A DNA stretch of 64,000 nt from Kocuria sp. (GTDB taxonomy: Bacteria; Actinomycetota; Actinomycetes; Actinomycetales; Micrococcaceae), in contig JAKDJD010000003.1 of NCBI GenBank assembly GCA_030454085.1, positions 1 to 64,000 on the forward strand, read 5' to 3'. The position numbers and the translations under genes are program-made. The notes beneath the pieces are model-generated. The model saw only the letters and a program-made list of their open reading frames with translations. It did no database searches and was not told the DNA's origin. The first letter of the stretch is position 1. Every line of letters starts with the position of its first letter. Of the stretch, positions 28,502 to 37,540 are shown piece after piece.

Positions 28502-29491
28502 GTGGACTGTTTCAGGAGCCTGGACGAGATCCCGCAGGGATACGGCCCCACAGCGGTGACGATCGGGAATTTCGACGGCGTCCACCGGGGCCATGCTCGG
28601 GTCATCAGGACCGTCGTGGCGGAGGCGCACTCCGACGGGCTCAGGGCCGTCGCGATTTCTTTCGACCCGCACCCCGCCCTGGTGCACCGGCCGGACGTTC
28701 CGCACTTCCCCATTATGGGTTTGCGGGACAGCCTGGATCTCCTCGACGAGTTGGGACTGGACGCGCTCGTCCTGCTGCCCTATTCCCTCGAGTTCGCGCA
28801 GGAGACCCCCGAGGACTTCGTGCGCACCACGTTCGTCGAAGGCCTCGGCGCCAAGAAGGTCGTGATCGGTGCCGATGTCCGCTTCGGCCGCAACAATTCG
28901 GGAGATCTCGACGCGATGAAGCAGCTCGGACAAGAACACGGCTTCGAGGTGGCCGTGGTCGAGGACCTCTCGACCGACAACGATCTCACCGAACTGGACG
29001 CCGAGGACGAACACCGCCGATGCTCGTCGACCTGGATCAGGGAGCTGCTCGCCGCCGGCGACGTCGATTCGGCCGCGCACTTGCTGGGCAGGTACCACCG
29101 CATGCGGGGGGAAGTGGTTCACGGTGCGGCACGGGGGCGCGAGCTCGGATTTCCTACGGCCAACATGGCATCGAATTCGGACGGCTTGATTCCGGCCGAC
29201 GGCGTCTACGCGGGGTGGCTCCACGACGAAACCGGGCAACGGTGGCCCGTGGCGATCTCCGTGGGGTCCAATCCCACGTTCGAAGGGGTGTCGCGGCAGG
29301 TCGAGGCGCACGTCATGGGTCGCCCTCACGAGGAGGTCGAGGACTTCGACCTCTACGGGCAGAACGTCATCCTGGAGTTCGTGGCGCACCTGAGGTCCAT
29401 GGTTGCTTACGAGGGGATGGACGCTCTCATCCGCCAGATGACCAAGGACGTCGACGACGCCTGGCGCGCCCTGGGATACGATCCCAAATGA
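28502..29491 (+). CDS. ribF: bifunctional riboflavin kinase/FAD synthetase
   Basis: A 329-residue RibF. The N-terminal nucleotidyltransferase domain has TIGNFDGVHRGHARVI and SSTWIRELLAAGDV; the C-terminal kinase domain has GAARGRELGFPTANM and VAISVGSNPTFEG. It turns riboflavin into FMN and then FAD. The GTG at 28502 is chosen because GAGGAG (28492-28497) precedes it; an in-frame start further upstream lacks one. It is convergent with an aldo/keto reductase gene across a strong bidirectional hairpin. Confidence 0.96.
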   Translation: MDCFRSLDEIPQGYGPTAVTIGNFDGVHRGHARVIRTVVAEAHSDGLRAVAISFDPHPALVHRPDVPHFPIMGLRDSLDLLDELGLDALVLLPYSLEFAQETPEDFVRTTFVEGLGAKKVVIGADVRFGRNNSGDLDAMKQLGQEHGFEVAVVEDLSTDNDLTELDAEDEHRRCSSTWIRELLAAGDVDSAAHLLGRYHRMRGEVVHGAARGRELGFPTANMASNSDGLIPADGVYAGWLHDETGQRWPVAISVGSNPTFEGVSRQVEAHVMGRPHEEVEDFDLYGQNVILEFVAHLRSMVAYEGMDALIRQMTKDVDDAWRALGYDPK

Positions 29492-29605
29492 CCTGAACCA
29501 CACGGGCTGCATAACGGCCGGCCGGAGTGCAGGAATACGACGCCCAGGACACCAAGCGCGCAAAACCCGCTGGGCCAACCCGGTCGAGCCAACCCCGGCA
29601 GACGA

Positions 29606-29652
29606 GAGCACTGGGCCCCGGAGAGATGACTACTCTCCGGGGCCCAGTGCTC
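29606..29652. terminator. bidirectional hairpin between ribF and aldo/keto reductase
   Basis: A perfect 20-bp stem (29606-29625 with 29633-29652) with a 7-nt loop. It lies between two convergent genes, so it can end both transcripts; U-tracts are not evident. Confidence 0.75.
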
Positions 29653-29662
29653 GCTCACGAGC

Positions 29663-30490
29663 CTAGAATTCCTCGTGCTTGCGAGGGTCGAATCCCTTGT
29701 AGGCAATGCCCGTATGGAGGCGTTTGATGACCTCCATCTGCTCAGGGCTGAGCTCCCAGTCGAAGACGTTCAGATTCTGCTCCATGCGCTCCGGCGTCGA
29801 CGTCTTGGGGATCGGCACGATCTTGTTCTGGACCATCCACCGCAGAACCACCTGTGCGGGAGTGACCCCAAGGGTGTCGGCGATGTCACCGAGTTCGGGA
29901 GTCTCATCCAGTCCCTGCATGCGCCCGAGGGGAGACCATGCCTGGGTCACGATCTTTTTCTTCTCGTGGTATGCCCGCCACTTCTCCTGCTGCTCGCGGA
30001 CCTGGAGCTCGATCTGGTTGACCACCGGGATCTCGCTGGTCTCTTCTCCGAGACGGTCAATGTGTTCGGGCAGGAAGTTGGACGTGCCGATCGAGCGCAC
30101 CAGACCCTCCTCCTTCAACGCGATCATGGCCTTCCACGACTCGACGTACAGATCCACCGACGGATTCGGCCAGTGAATGAGGTAAAGGTCCAGGTAATCC
30201 AGGCCCATGGTCCGCAAGGACTCCTTGGCCGCGGCAATGGTGGGCTCGTATCCGTGATCTTTTCCGGCGAGCTTGGTCGTCACGAAGATCTCCTCGCGAT
30301 CGACGCCGGAATTGCTGACGCCGCGTCCAACACCCTTCTCGTTGCCGTATTGGGCTGCGGTGTCGATCAAGCGGTGTCCGCGCCTGATGGCCTCGGCAAC
30401 GTTCGCCTCGGCTTCGGCGTCGGACATCGGGTAGGTTCCGAACCCGACGGCCGGGATCTCGTGGCCGTCGCGCAGCGTGTGGGTGTGCAT
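29663..30490 (-). CDS. aldo/keto reductase
   Basis: A 275-residue (beta/alpha)8 NADPH-dependent reductase. The catalytic tetrad is visible: Asp and Tyr in LIDTAAQYGNE, Lys in TTKLAGKD and His in YLIHWPNP. The C-terminal cofactor motif VPIPKTSTPERMEQNL is present. It resembles the AKR5-type 2,5-diketo-gluconate reductase branch, but the real substrate cannot be fixed. It is transcribed alone, 40 bp after mtnN in the same direction, possibly the last gene of the luxS-mtnN transcript. Confidence 0.9.
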   Translation of the reverse strand: MHTHTLRDGHEIPAVGFGTYPMSDAEAEANVAEAIRRGHRLIDTAAQYGNEKGVGRGVSNSGVDREEIFVTTKLAGKDHGYEPTIAAAKESLRTMGLDYLDLYLIHWPNPSVDLYVESWKAMIALKEEGLVRSIGTSNFLPEHIDRLGEETSEIPVVNQIELQVREQQEKWRAYHEKKKIVTQAWSPLGRMQGLDETPELGDIADTLGVTPAQVVLRWMVQNKIVPIPKTSTPERMEQNLNVFDWELSPEQMEVIKRLHTGIAYKGFDPRKHEEF

Positions 30491-30530
30491 CGTGGTCTCC
30501 TGAATTCTGTGGTCGTCTGCTGTGGCGAGT

Positions 30531-31286
30531 TTACGCGGGGACGCCGTCGGTCGCCCTGATCACGGCGAGGACGGCGTCGGCCGACCTGCGTGCGACGATC
30601 TCCACGGACATATGGAAGTCCTGGTCGGCGGCCGGCCCGCACAGGTCGGACACGCCTCGCACGGACAGGAACGGGACGTTGTGGCTCGTGCAAACCTGTG
30701 CGATCGCCGTGGTCTCCATGTCGGTCGTGACCGCGTGCGGGAAGGCTTCGCGGGTGTCCTTGACGTTACTCTGCGTCACGAACGATCCGCCCGCGAGCAT
30801 CTGGCCGACGTGATGGGTTCCGTCTTCCGCCACGAGTCTCCGGGCGGCGTCGAGGAGCCCACCGTGGGGTGCGTAGTCGACCGGCATCCCGGGGACCTGG
30901 CCGCGTTCGTATCCGAAGGCCGTCGCATCCGCGTCCGTGAACGTGTAGGAATCGCCCACCGCGAGGTCGCCGACCTCGACGTCCTGCCGGAGACCGCCCG
31001 CGCTGCCGGCCGAGAAGACAGCACGGGGACCCGACGCCGCAATCGCCGTGGTCGCGGCGCTCGCAGCATTGACCAGCCCGATGCCGGACCTGACCAGAAG
31101 GATGGACCGCCCTTCATGGCTGAGCGGGGAGTACCGCGCACGGCCGAACTCGACGTCGGGCCCGATGCGCTGGCAGGAGTCGAGGAAGGGGGCGGCCTCT
31201 TCGTCCATGGCCACCTGCACCACCACGCCGCCGTCCACCTCTTCACGAACTTCGGGGGAGAGCGGCGCCACCGGTTGGGGGCTCAC
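30531..31286 (-). CDS. mtnN: 5'-methylthioadenosine/S-adenosylhomocysteine nucleosidase
   Basis: A 251-residue nucleosidase of the MTAN (Pfs) family, which removes adenine from S-adenosylhomocysteine and methylthioadenosine. Recognisable parts are [36 protein letters not shown] and the purine/ribose motif [12 protein letters not shown], then VRGVSDLCG with the catalytic Asp. Its GTG start overlaps the luxS stop by four bases (GTGA), so both are coupled: MtnN makes S-ribosylhomocysteine, the substrate of LuxS. Confidence 0.9.
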   Translation of the reverse strand: MSPQPVAPLSPEVREEVDGGVVVQVAMDEEAAPFLDSCQRIGPDVEFGRARYSPLSHEGRSILLVRSGIGLVNAASAATTAIAASGPRAVFSAGSAGGLRQDVEVGDLAVGDSYTFTDADATAFGYERGQVPGMPVDYAPHGGLLDAARRLVAEDGTHHVGQMLAGGSFVTQSNVKDTREAFPHAVTTDMETTAIAQVCTSHNVPFLSVRGVSDLCGPAADQDFHMSVEIVARRSADAVLAVIRATDGVPA

Positions 31287-31741
31287 GCGTACACCTCGCC
31301 CCAGGCGTCACGCTGTTCGAGGAAATCGGAGACGGCGCCCTGGGCCCCGGACAGGGTGTGGTTGCTGCCCCAGCCGCACTGGGTCTCGTTGGCCGCGGGC
31401 ACCTCGCTCGCACCCAGAATGTCCCGGAAGGTCTTCTCGAGCACGGTCAGGAACTCGTCCGGTTCGAGGCCGAGCGTCAGAGCGTAGAAGCCCGTTTGGC
31501 ATCCCATGGGCGAGAAATCGATGAGCGCATCGGTGTGGTTGCGCATGTGCTCGGCGGTCAGGTGCTCGATCGAGTGGACGACCGGCATGTCGAGGTGCCC
31601 CTGATTCGGCTGGGCGAAGCGGACATCGTATTTGATGAGGGTGTCACCGCCGGGAAGTTCTTTCCGGTCTGCGATACGCACGTACGGTGCCGCGACCTTG
31701 GTGTGGTCCAGGTTGAAGGATTCGACGTTCATCTTCTGCAT
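31283..31741 (-). CDS. luxS: S-ribosylhomocysteine lyase
   Basis: A 152-residue LuxS. The metal motif HSIEHL (HxxEH) and the later metal-binding Cys in [11 protein letters not shown] are both present, together with [10 protein letters not shown], which holds the catalytic Cys. LuxS splits S-ribosylhomocysteine into homocysteine and DPD, the precursor of AI-2. The frame offers ATGs at 31741 and 31732; the second ([10 protein letters not shown]) fits the family start better. Whether this organism uses AI-2 for signalling or LuxS only for methyl-cycle recycling cannot be told. Confidence 0.95.
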   Translation of the reverse strand: MQKMNVESFNLDHTKVAAPYVRIADRKELPGGDTLIKYDVRFAQPNQGHLDMPVVHSIEHLTAEHMRNHTDALIDFSPMGCQTGFYALTLGLEPDEFLTVLEKTFRDILGASEVPAANETQCGWGSNHTLSGAQGAVSDFLEQRDAWGEVYA

Positions 31742-31790
31742 GCATCAATTGTTGCGCACATGTGCACGTTAAGTCAGGGTCGCCCCTCGC

Positions 31791-32078
31791 TCACTCGTCG
31801 ACGCCGTCATCCGTTTCGTCGGGCCACAGGGCCTTGAGCACTTCTTCGCGCGGGATCTCGAGGATCGCGACGACGCTCATCAGGGAACGCAACTTCGGAT
31901 TGGATGGATTCCGGGTTGCGCGATCGCTGTAACCGTACTCCATCTGCTGATAGTGCTGGCGTGATATGCCCGCCGCGAGTGCGACCTTCTCCTGGGTGAT
32001 ACCGAGGTCCGCACGATGTGATTGCAGGAGGCTCCCGAGGCGCTGTGCCGTCTGGCGATCAAGGGAGTCTGAAGTCAT
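31791..32078 (-). CDS. XRE-family regulator (C-protein-like)
   Basis: A 95-residue one-domain helix-turn-helix protein (RLGSLLQSHRADLGITQEKV, then LAAGISRQHYQQMEYG). Size and HTH match the Xre/Cro group, including the controller (C) proteins of restriction-modification systems. The ATG at 32078 is preferred because the frame upstream is unlike the family and runs through an inverted repeat. It is divergent from a DNA methyltransferase gene at 32184. Inverted repeats in the 105-bp gap are likely operators, so it probably controls itself and the methyltransferase. That link is inferred from layout. Confidence 0.82.
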   Translation of the reverse strand: MTSDSLDRQTAQRLGSLLQSHRADLGITQEKVALAAGISRQHYQQMEYGYSDRATRNPSNPKLRSLMSVVAILEIPREEVLKALWPDETDDGVDE

Positions 32079-32082
32079 TGAT

Positions 32083-32162
32083 CCAGAATCCGAGCGCGCT
32101 CGATTCTGGTCTACCAAGTACACTTGGCAAACTCCGATATCCTCGATGATGCAAAGTGTACT
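32083..32162. promoter_or_regulatory. paired inverted repeats between XRE regulator and methyltransferase
   Basis: The 105-bp divergent gap holds two clear structures. CCAGAATC-C-GAGCG (32083-32096) is mirrored by CGCTCGATTCTGG (32097-32109), a near-perfect palindrome with one bulged base just upstream of the XRE start. AGTACACTT (32117-32125) is mirrored by AAGTGTACT (32154-32162) across 28 bp, and the first copy also sits in the near-palindrome CCAAGTACACTTGG (32114-32127). Repeated half-sites of this type are typical of XRE/C-protein operators. Confidence 0.6.
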
Positions 32163-32183
32163 CGGCACGGGGTGGGGGACGCA

Positions 32184-33575
32184 ATGGATCCGAGCGCAGG
32201 ATTATCGGGGCCTGAGGGGTGGCCCGTTCGGTCAGGGCCGTGGGCGGAGCCCTCCGAAACCTATGGGCTGACCTGGCCGGGGAAGCGGGCTGCGCGATGT
32301 CTCGCGGAGGCCCCGACGCAGTCCCGGTTCGTGTCCATGGACGGTCGAGAGATCGAACCGGTGTCGATTCGCCAGAATCTGGTGATCGAAGGGGACAGCC
32401 TGGAGGCCCTCAAGATCCTGAAGAGAACGCACCTGGCCGCCTTCGACGTCGTCTGCATCGATCCGCCGTACAACGGTGGCACGACCGCCGACTACAGGGA
32501 CAACTTCCACAGACCACAAGCAGAAGAAGACCGAGCCGCAGGACTGGTCGGCAGTCGGGGCCGGGGCGCGTCGGCGGGGAAGAGTGCGGGGCGGCGACAT
32601 TCCCTGTGGCTGGACCTGATGTACCCGAGACTGCACCTCGCCCGTGAACTGATGGCGCCGACCGGCGTGATCGCGGTGTCGATCGACGACGTCGAGGCAC
32701 CCCGTCTCAGGATGCTCCTGGACGAGGTATTCGGGGAGGAGAATCACTGCGCGACCATCGTGTGGGAGAAGAAGTATGCGCCCGCGAACGATTGCCGATC
32801 TTTCTCGGTCGTCCACGACTACGTGATGCTGTACTCCGCATCCCAGGCCTTCCGCAGAAGGCTCCTGCCCCGCAGCGAGTCCGCGAATCGGCCGTACCGT
32901 CACGACGACGAGGACGGTCGTGGACCGTACCGAGCCAGTGACCTCTCCGTGCGTACCTATCACCCGGCCAACGACTACCCCCTGGTCAACCCATTGACCG
33001 GTACCGAGCATCGCCCGCCGGCGGGGAGGTGCTGGGGGTATGACCGAGCGTCGATGGACAGGTTGATCGAGAACGGGCGCATCTACTGGGGCGCGGACGG
33101 GACCCGGTCCCCGCAGCTCAAGAGGTACCTCTCGGAAGTCCAGGACGGCATGGTTCCCACAACGCTGTGGACGCGCGACGTCGCCGGCCACACCCACACT
33201 GCCCGGGCCGAGCTCAAGGCCCTCTTCGGGACCACGGCGGTCTTCGAAACGCCCAAGCCGGTGCGGCTGATCCGACGCCTGCTTCAGGTCTCGGCGGACA
33301 AGGACGCCATGGTGCTCGACTTCTTCGCTGGATCAGGAACCACGGGCCACGCCGTCATGAGACAGAACGCGGAGGACGGCGGCCACAGGTCCTGCGTGCT
33401 GGTTCAGCTGGACGAGCCCATCGACGGCCGACGAAAACCGGAAGTCGCGAGGGAATTCGGGACCATCGCCGAAGTCACCCGACAGCGAGTGCGACGCGCG
33501 GGAGAGGCCCTGCGAGCGGAGTTTCCCGCGCTGGATCAAGGCCTGACTCGGTTCACCGAGGTAAGGATCGAATGA
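32184..33575 (+). CDS. beta-class DNA methyltransferase (adenine-N6 or cytosine-N4), solitary
   Basis: A 463-residue methyltransferase. The catalytic motif DPPYNGG (about residue 93) comes before the AdoMet motif FFAGSGTTGHAV (about residue 380), the beta-class order found in type III Mod subunits and in solitary enzymes. The middle part, about 200 residues, is the target-recognition region. The ATG at 32184 follows a G-rich stretch and is close to the XRE operator repeats. No restriction subunit gene is found on either side (luxS and a small membrane protein flank the pair). The modified sequence cannot be read from the protein. Confidence 0.9.
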   Translation: MDPSAGLSGPEGWPVRSGPWAEPSETYGLTWPGKRAARCLAEAPTQSRFVSMDGREIEPVSIRQNLVIEGDSLEALKILKRTHLAAFDVVCIDPPYNGGTTADYRDNFHRPQAEEDRAAGLVGSRGRGASAGKSAGRRHSLWLDLMYPRLHLARELMAPTGVIAVSIDDVEAPRLRMLLDEVFGEENHCATIVWEKKYAPANDCRSFSVVHDYVMLYSASQAFRRRLLPRSESANRPYRHDDEDGRGPYRASDLSVRTYHPANDYPLVNPLTGTEHRPPAGRCWGYDRASMDRLIENGRIYWGADGTRSPQLKRYLSEVQDGMVPTTLWTRDVAGHTHTARAELKALFGTTAVFETPKPVRLIRRLLQVSADKDAMVLDFFAGSGTTGHAVMRQNAEDGGHRSCVLVQLDEPIDGRRKPEVAREFGTIAEVTRQRVRRAGEALRAEFPALDQGLTRFTEVRIE

Positions 33576-33658
33576 CCAGGCGTTCCCGCTTTGGAGAAGG
33601 GCCTGGGCGTGCGCTATACCGGAAAAGATAGTTTTCCTCCCAGGAAAGGTGGCCCAAT

Positions 33659-33982
33659 ATGTCCGCTCTTGCCCCCACGCTCTTCTCTACGGCCGGATTG
33701 CTCGGCGGATACAAGGTGGCCCGCTCGACCGGAAATCGCCCCTTGGGCGGGGCAGTCCTGGCCGCCGCGGGTGTGGCCGCCTTCCGCGGGTGGAAGGCGA
33801 ACGCGGGGACCGGTACGGCCGCCGCGCTCACCGGCGTCTATGTCCTGTCCTTCGGCCTCTCTCATCCGCTCGCCAAGAAGATCGGCGCGTGGCCCAGCGT
33901 CTTCGCCGTGACCGCGGCAACCGGTGCGGCGTCGGCCGTTCTGGGGCGGGACCTCGGCAAGGGCCGGGGGACCGGGCGGTGA
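33659..33982 (+). CDS. small membrane protein
   Basis: A 107-residue hydrophobic protein (TLFSTAGLLGGYKVARSTG, GGAVLAAAGVAAFRGW, AAALTGVYVLSFGLSHPLAK, WPSVFAVTAATGAASAVLG) with three to four short membrane segments and many Ala/Gly. Function unknown; similar small proteins occur in other actinobacteria. Its stop overlaps the GTG start of the methyltransferase-like tam gene by four bases. Confidence 0.8.
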   Translation: MSALAPTLFSTAGLLGGYKVARSTGNRPLGGAVLAAAGVAAFRGWKANAGTGTAAALTGVYVLSFGLSHPLAKKIGAWPSVFAVTAATGAASAVLGRDLGKGRGTGR

Positions 33983-34818
33983 GTCACGCGAACCCGACTC
34001 CCGCCACGGGGTCGGAATGCACGCGCTGGAACCCCGAGAGCTATCTCGAGTTCGGCGACCAGAGATCCCGGCCGCTGACCGATCTCCTGCGCCGCGTGCC
34101 CTTGTCCCGGGCCGAAAGCGTCGTCGATCTCGGGTGCGGACCCGGCAATGACGTGCCGGTGATCCAGCAGATCTGGCCCGAGGCCGTCGTGCACGGCGTG
34201 GACAGCAGTCAGGACATGATCGACGCCGCCCGGGCGGCCGGGGCCCCCGGAGCGGATTACGAGCACTCGGACGTCCTGGACTGGCTGAGGGCGCGGCAGG
34301 AGAACGGCTGGACGCACGCGGAGCCTCGGCTCATCGTCTCCAATGCGCTGTTCCAGTGGGTCGATGGACACCTGGACTGGTTGCCCGAAGTTGCCGATCT
34401 CGTTCCTGAGGGCGGCGTCTTCGCTTTCCAGGTCCCCGGCAACTTCGATGCCCCCTCGCACACCCTCCTCCGGGAGACGGCCGCGCAGCCTGCCTATGCG
34501 CCTCACCTGACCGAGAAGCTCCGCGACACCGTGATCGGAGCACGGGAGTATCTCTCCGTCCTGTCCCGACCGGGATGGTCGGTGGATGCGTGGGAAACGA
34601 CCTACTTGCATGTCCTGCCGGGGGAGGACGCCGTGTTCCGGTGGATTTCATCGACCGGCGCGCGCCCGGTGCTCAATGCTCTTCCCGAGCCGGAGAAGTC
34701 CGCGTTCGTCGAGGAGTACAAGGCTGCGCTGCGCGAGGCCTACCCGGCCGAGTCTTGCGGCACCGTCCTGCCGTTCCGCCGGATTTTCGTGGTGGCCGCA
34801 CGGCTCGCCGAGCGCTGA
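33979..34818 (+). CDS. tam: trans-aconitate 2-methyltransferase
   Basis: A 279-residue AdoMet-dependent methyltransferase. Motif I is VVDLGCGPGNDVPVI; the block YLEFGDQRSRPLTDLLRRV at the N-terminus and SNALFQWVDGHLDWLPE in the middle are characteristic of Tam, which methyl-esterifies trans-aconitate, an inhibitor formed from cis-aconitate. The GTG start overlaps the previous stop (GTGA). An ordinary class I methyltransferase with another small-acid substrate remains possible. Confidence 0.87.
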   Translation: MSHANPTPATGSECTRWNPESYLEFGDQRSRPLTDLLRRVPLSRAESVVDLGCGPGNDVPVIQQIWPEAVVHGVDSSQDMIDAARAAGAPGADYEHSDVLDWLRARQENGWTHAEPRLIVSNALFQWVDGHLDWLPEVADLVPEGGVFAFQVPGNFDAPSHTLLRETAAQPAYAPHLTEKLRDTVIGAREYLSVLSRPGWSVDAWETTYLHVLPGEDAVFRWISSTGARPVLNALPEPEKSAFVEEYKAALREAYPAESCGTVLPFRRIFVVAARLAER

Positions 34819-34895
34819 GGTCCCGGGGACGCCTCGCGCCCGGAGCAGAATGTGAGGCACCGACCAATGCAGATGACACGCGGAAAGTAAGGACC

Positions 34896-36113
34896 ATGAC
34901 AACGGGACAGCACGAATTCACCCCACGCCTCGCGCACAATTTCTCCGATACGGAGGATTCCCCGGTCAGGGCCCTGCTCGATCTGGTCAGCCGTCCCGGC
35001 GTCATTTCTTTCGCCGGTGGCGTGCCCGACCCGGCCTACTTCGATCTCGATGCCATCAGGTCCGCCTACGATGCAGCCCTGTCCCGGCCTGATCGTGCTC
35101 TCCAGTACTCCTCGAGCGACGGTGAACTCGAACTGCGGGAGATCATCGCGGCCAACCTGACCGACGAAGGCATTCCCTCCCAGGCCGGGGACGTGCTCGT
35201 GACCACCGGGTCCCAGCAAGGGCTGACCCTGATGGGGCAGGTCATGATCGACCAAGGCGACGTGATCTTGGTCGAGGACCCGACCTACCTCGCCGCGCTC
35301 CAGACCTTCGGGCTCGCGGGCGCGCACTTCGTCGCCGTCGACTGCGACGACGACGGAGTGGTTCCCGAGGCGCTCGAGAAAGCCATCGAACTGCACCGAC
35401 CCAAGCTCGTGTACCTCATCCCGAGTTACCAGAACCCGAGCGGACGGACCATGCCGGCCCAGCGACGTCGGGACGTGGCGGATATTCTGCTCAGGACCCG
35501 GACCATGCTCATCGAGGACGACCCGTACTCGAGCCTGCGTTACTCCGGGGAGCACCTCGAGCCGATCTGCGCGATCGAGGGCATGGCCGAACAGACCGCG
35601 CTGCTGCAGACGCTGTCCAAATCGGTCGCCCCCGGAATCCGGCTCGGGTGGGCTCGCGTGCCCGCATCGGTCCGCGACGCACTGATCGTGGGCAAACAGG
35701 CGATCGACCTGCACAGTTCGACGGTCGACCAGTACGCGGCCGCTCACTACCTGGCCCACCCGGAGACGCACCAGTCGGATGCGGAAAAGCTCGAGGTGTA
35801 CGGCCAGAGGCTGCGGACCATGGTCCGTGAGTTGCCCCGGGCCCTGCCCGAAGGCACGCATGTGACGTCGCCGTCGGGCGGAATGTTCCTGTGGGCAGAG
35901 CTTCCCGAGGCATACGACACGGATGCACTCCTGCCGTACGCGATGCGGGAAGGCGTCGGTTTCGTCCCCGGCAGTTCTTTCCACGTCGACACGAGTATCC
36001 GGAACACCATGCGAATTTCCTTCGTGACCAACGCGGAGAGCGAGATCGTCGAGGGTGTCACCCGGCTCGCACGCGCCGTCGAGGCCTACGAGGCGGAACA
36101 GTTCGCGGCCTGA
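34896..36113 (+). CDS. PLP-dependent aminotransferase (class I/II)
   Basis: A 405-residue fold-type I aminotransferase close to the 2-aminoadipate/aromatic group (LysN/MocR C-domain-like). The PLP lysine lies in LQTLSKSVAPGIRLGW. Other conserved parts are SFAGGVPDPAYFDLDAI, QYSSSDGELELREIIA, VTTGSQQGLTLMGQV and LIPSYQNPSGRTM. There is no N-terminal GntR domain, so it is an enzyme, not a MocR regulator. The ATG follows TAAGGA. Amino-acid substrate unknown. It stands alone, convergent with the glycosylase gene 4 bp away. Confidence 0.88.
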   Translation: MTTGQHEFTPRLAHNFSDTEDSPVRALLDLVSRPGVISFAGGVPDPAYFDLDAIRSAYDAALSRPDRALQYSSSDGELELREIIAANLTDEGIPSQAGDVLVTTGSQQGLTLMGQVMIDQGDVILVEDPTYLAALQTFGLAGAHFVAVDCDDDGVVPEALEKAIELHRPKLVYLIPSYQNPSGRTMPAQRRRDVADILLRTRTMLIEDDPYSSLRYSGEHLEPICAIEGMAEQTALLQTLSKSVAPGIRLGWARVPASVRDALIVGKQAIDLHSSTVDQYAAAHYLAHPETHQSDAEKLEVYGQRLRTMVRELPRALPEGTHVTSPSGGMFLWAELPEAYDTDALLPYAMREGVGFVPGSSFHVDTSIRNTMRISFVTNAESEIVEGVTRLARAVEAYEAEQFAA

Positions 36114-36117
36114 CTCC

Positions 36118-36747
36118 CTACTCGGCGCCCGGGGCCCGGGTCGGGAGGAGGGCCGTGCGTCGGGATCGGGGTGAGGTCACCGTCGGATCGTCCGGGATCC
36201 AGAACCTCAGGGGAGCGTCGACGTTCTTGCTGATGCCAATGCGGCGTCCGCGCACGAACTCAACGGGGGAGCGGGCGGGCTCGATCCAGAACCCGTCGCT
36301 CGGGGCCTCGTCCGCCGCACCGGAGTGCACCTGATGGACGGGGCTTCCGTTGTCCACCAGATCCAGGCCGAGGGCAGAACCCAAATTTCCCGGACCGCGA
36401 GCCAGGTTCGCGTCCGTGGAGGCGAGGCCGCGACGTCGACGGACCTCCTCGTGGCCCGACAGGACCTCGCCGGCACGCATGAGGCAACCGGAGGCCGTGC
36501 CGTCCGGCGAACAGACCAGATTGCCGGCCCGGTGAATCCCGTAGGAGGCGTAGACATAGAGATGGCTCGGTTCGCCGAACATGGTCGCGCACCGAGGGGT
36601 GGGGCCCTTGTGCGCGTGGGACGCGGGATCGGATGTTCCGAGGTACGCCTCGACCTCGGTCAGTCGGATCGCGACGGAACCTCGATGGATCACGGCACCG
36701 AGCAGGTGCTCGGCCACGACGTCGGCCGCTCGGGAGAAGTCGATCAT
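36118..36747 (-). CDS. DNA-3-methyladenine glycosylase (AAG/MPG family)
   Basis: A 209-residue monofunctional glycosylase that removes alkylated or deaminated purines. The active-site stretch [20 protein letters not shown] contains the catalytic Glu, and [23 protein letters not shown] is the nucleotide-flipping tyrosine region. The family end [13 protein letters not shown] is visible. ATG at 36747 is chosen because the protein family begins there; the frame is open further upstream. It is convergent with the aminotransferase. Confidence 0.92.
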   Translation of the reverse strand: MIDFSRAADVVAEHLLGAVIHRGSVAIRLTEVEAYLGTSDPASHAHKGPTPRCATMFGEPSHLYVYASYGIHRAGNLVCSPDGTASGCLMRAGEVLSGHEEVRRRRGLASTDANLARGPGNLGSALGLDLVDNGSPVHQVHSGAADEAPSDGFWIEPARSPVEFVRGRRIGISKNVDAPLRFWIPDDPTVTSPRSRRTALLPTRAPGAE

Positions 36748-36837
36748 GGCACCATCGTTGCACGCCGCGTAGCACGTCTCACACTCGGCCACGGAGGTCC
36801 GCGACGAGGCAATCTTCCGGCGGAGGACTCGATCCGT

Positions 36838-36843
36838 TAGACT
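36838..36843 (+). promoter_or_regulatory. possible rpsO promoter -10
   Basis: TAGACT, with TTCCGG (36815-36820) as a poor -35 at 17 bp. The 158 bp between here and rpsO is the likely mRNA leader, a usual place for S15 autoregulation, but no known S15 leader structure was recognised. Confidence 0.4.
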
Positions 36844-37001
36844 GGGGAGCACGTCTGGCTGCAGTCCGTGGTTGCCAGTCGCCCCGAACACGTGATCCTC
36901 AGGCGGCTCAGCCCGCCCGGGACTGTCCGCGGTGTTCCGGGGTTCCCGGCGGCATTCGCCGTATCGGGCCGTTCACGGCACTGACTCTAGGAGTTAATTC
37001 A

Positions 37002-37271
37002 GTGGCACTGGATCCCGCTGTCAAGCAGGAAATCATCAAGGAGTACGCAACCCACGAGGGCGACACGGGTTCGCCCGAGGTCCAGGTTGCGGTTCTGACT
37101 CGTCGCATCAGCGACCTGACGGAGCACCTCAAGTTCCACAAGCACGACCACCACTCGCGTCGTGGTCTCATGATCCTCGTCGGTCGCCGCCGCAACATGC
37201 TCGGCTACCTGCGTCGGATCGATATCGAGCGCTACCGTACGCTGATCCAGCGTCTCGGAATCCGCCGATAA
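37002..37271 (+). CDS. rpsO: 30S ribosomal protein S15
   Basis: An 89-residue S15, the exact family length ([44 protein letters not shown] at the end). S15 binds the central 16S rRNA three-way junction early in 30S assembly. GTG at 37002 follows AGGAG (36989-36993). pnp follows, as in many bacteria. Confidence 0.98.
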   Translation: MALDPAVKQEIIKEYATHEGDTGSPEVQVAVLTRRISDLTEHLKFHKHDHHSRRGLMILVGRRRNMLGYLRRIDIERYRTLIQRLGIRR

Positions 37272-37540
37272 GGACGACAAATGCGAGGGGCGGCGCCGCC
37301 TTCCGGAATCCGGCTTTCTGACATGGGAGACTGGTGACCGGACGGCAGCGCCGCCCTCTCGCTGTTCACCACGAAACGGCGAGGTGCCCGGCGTGAGCCG
37401 GGAACAACGAGAAAACACCGTGCGAGGCCCAGCCTCTCCTTGCGGTCCTCGGTAGTGGCCCCCGGATGACACATCCGTGGGCCTCGATCGAAGACCGAGT
37501 CGAGGCGGGCCCGCGCGAAGAACAGAAACGGAGGTGACCC
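37272..37540 (+). promoter_or_regulatory. rpsO-pnp spacer with long-range hairpin
   Basis: A 269-bp spacer with no gene. GAGGGGCGGCGC (37285-37296) can pair with GCGCCGCCCTC (37348-37358) with one bulged G across a 51-nt loop that holds a small CCGG/CCGG stem. In other bacteria the pnp leader is a double-stranded target for RNase III and autocontrol by PNPase; a similar role here is only suggested by position. Confidence 0.4.

Noticed and set aside
34896..36113. MocR-type regulator
   Set aside because: The aminotransferase fold is complete but there is no GntR helix-turn-helix domain at the N-terminus.
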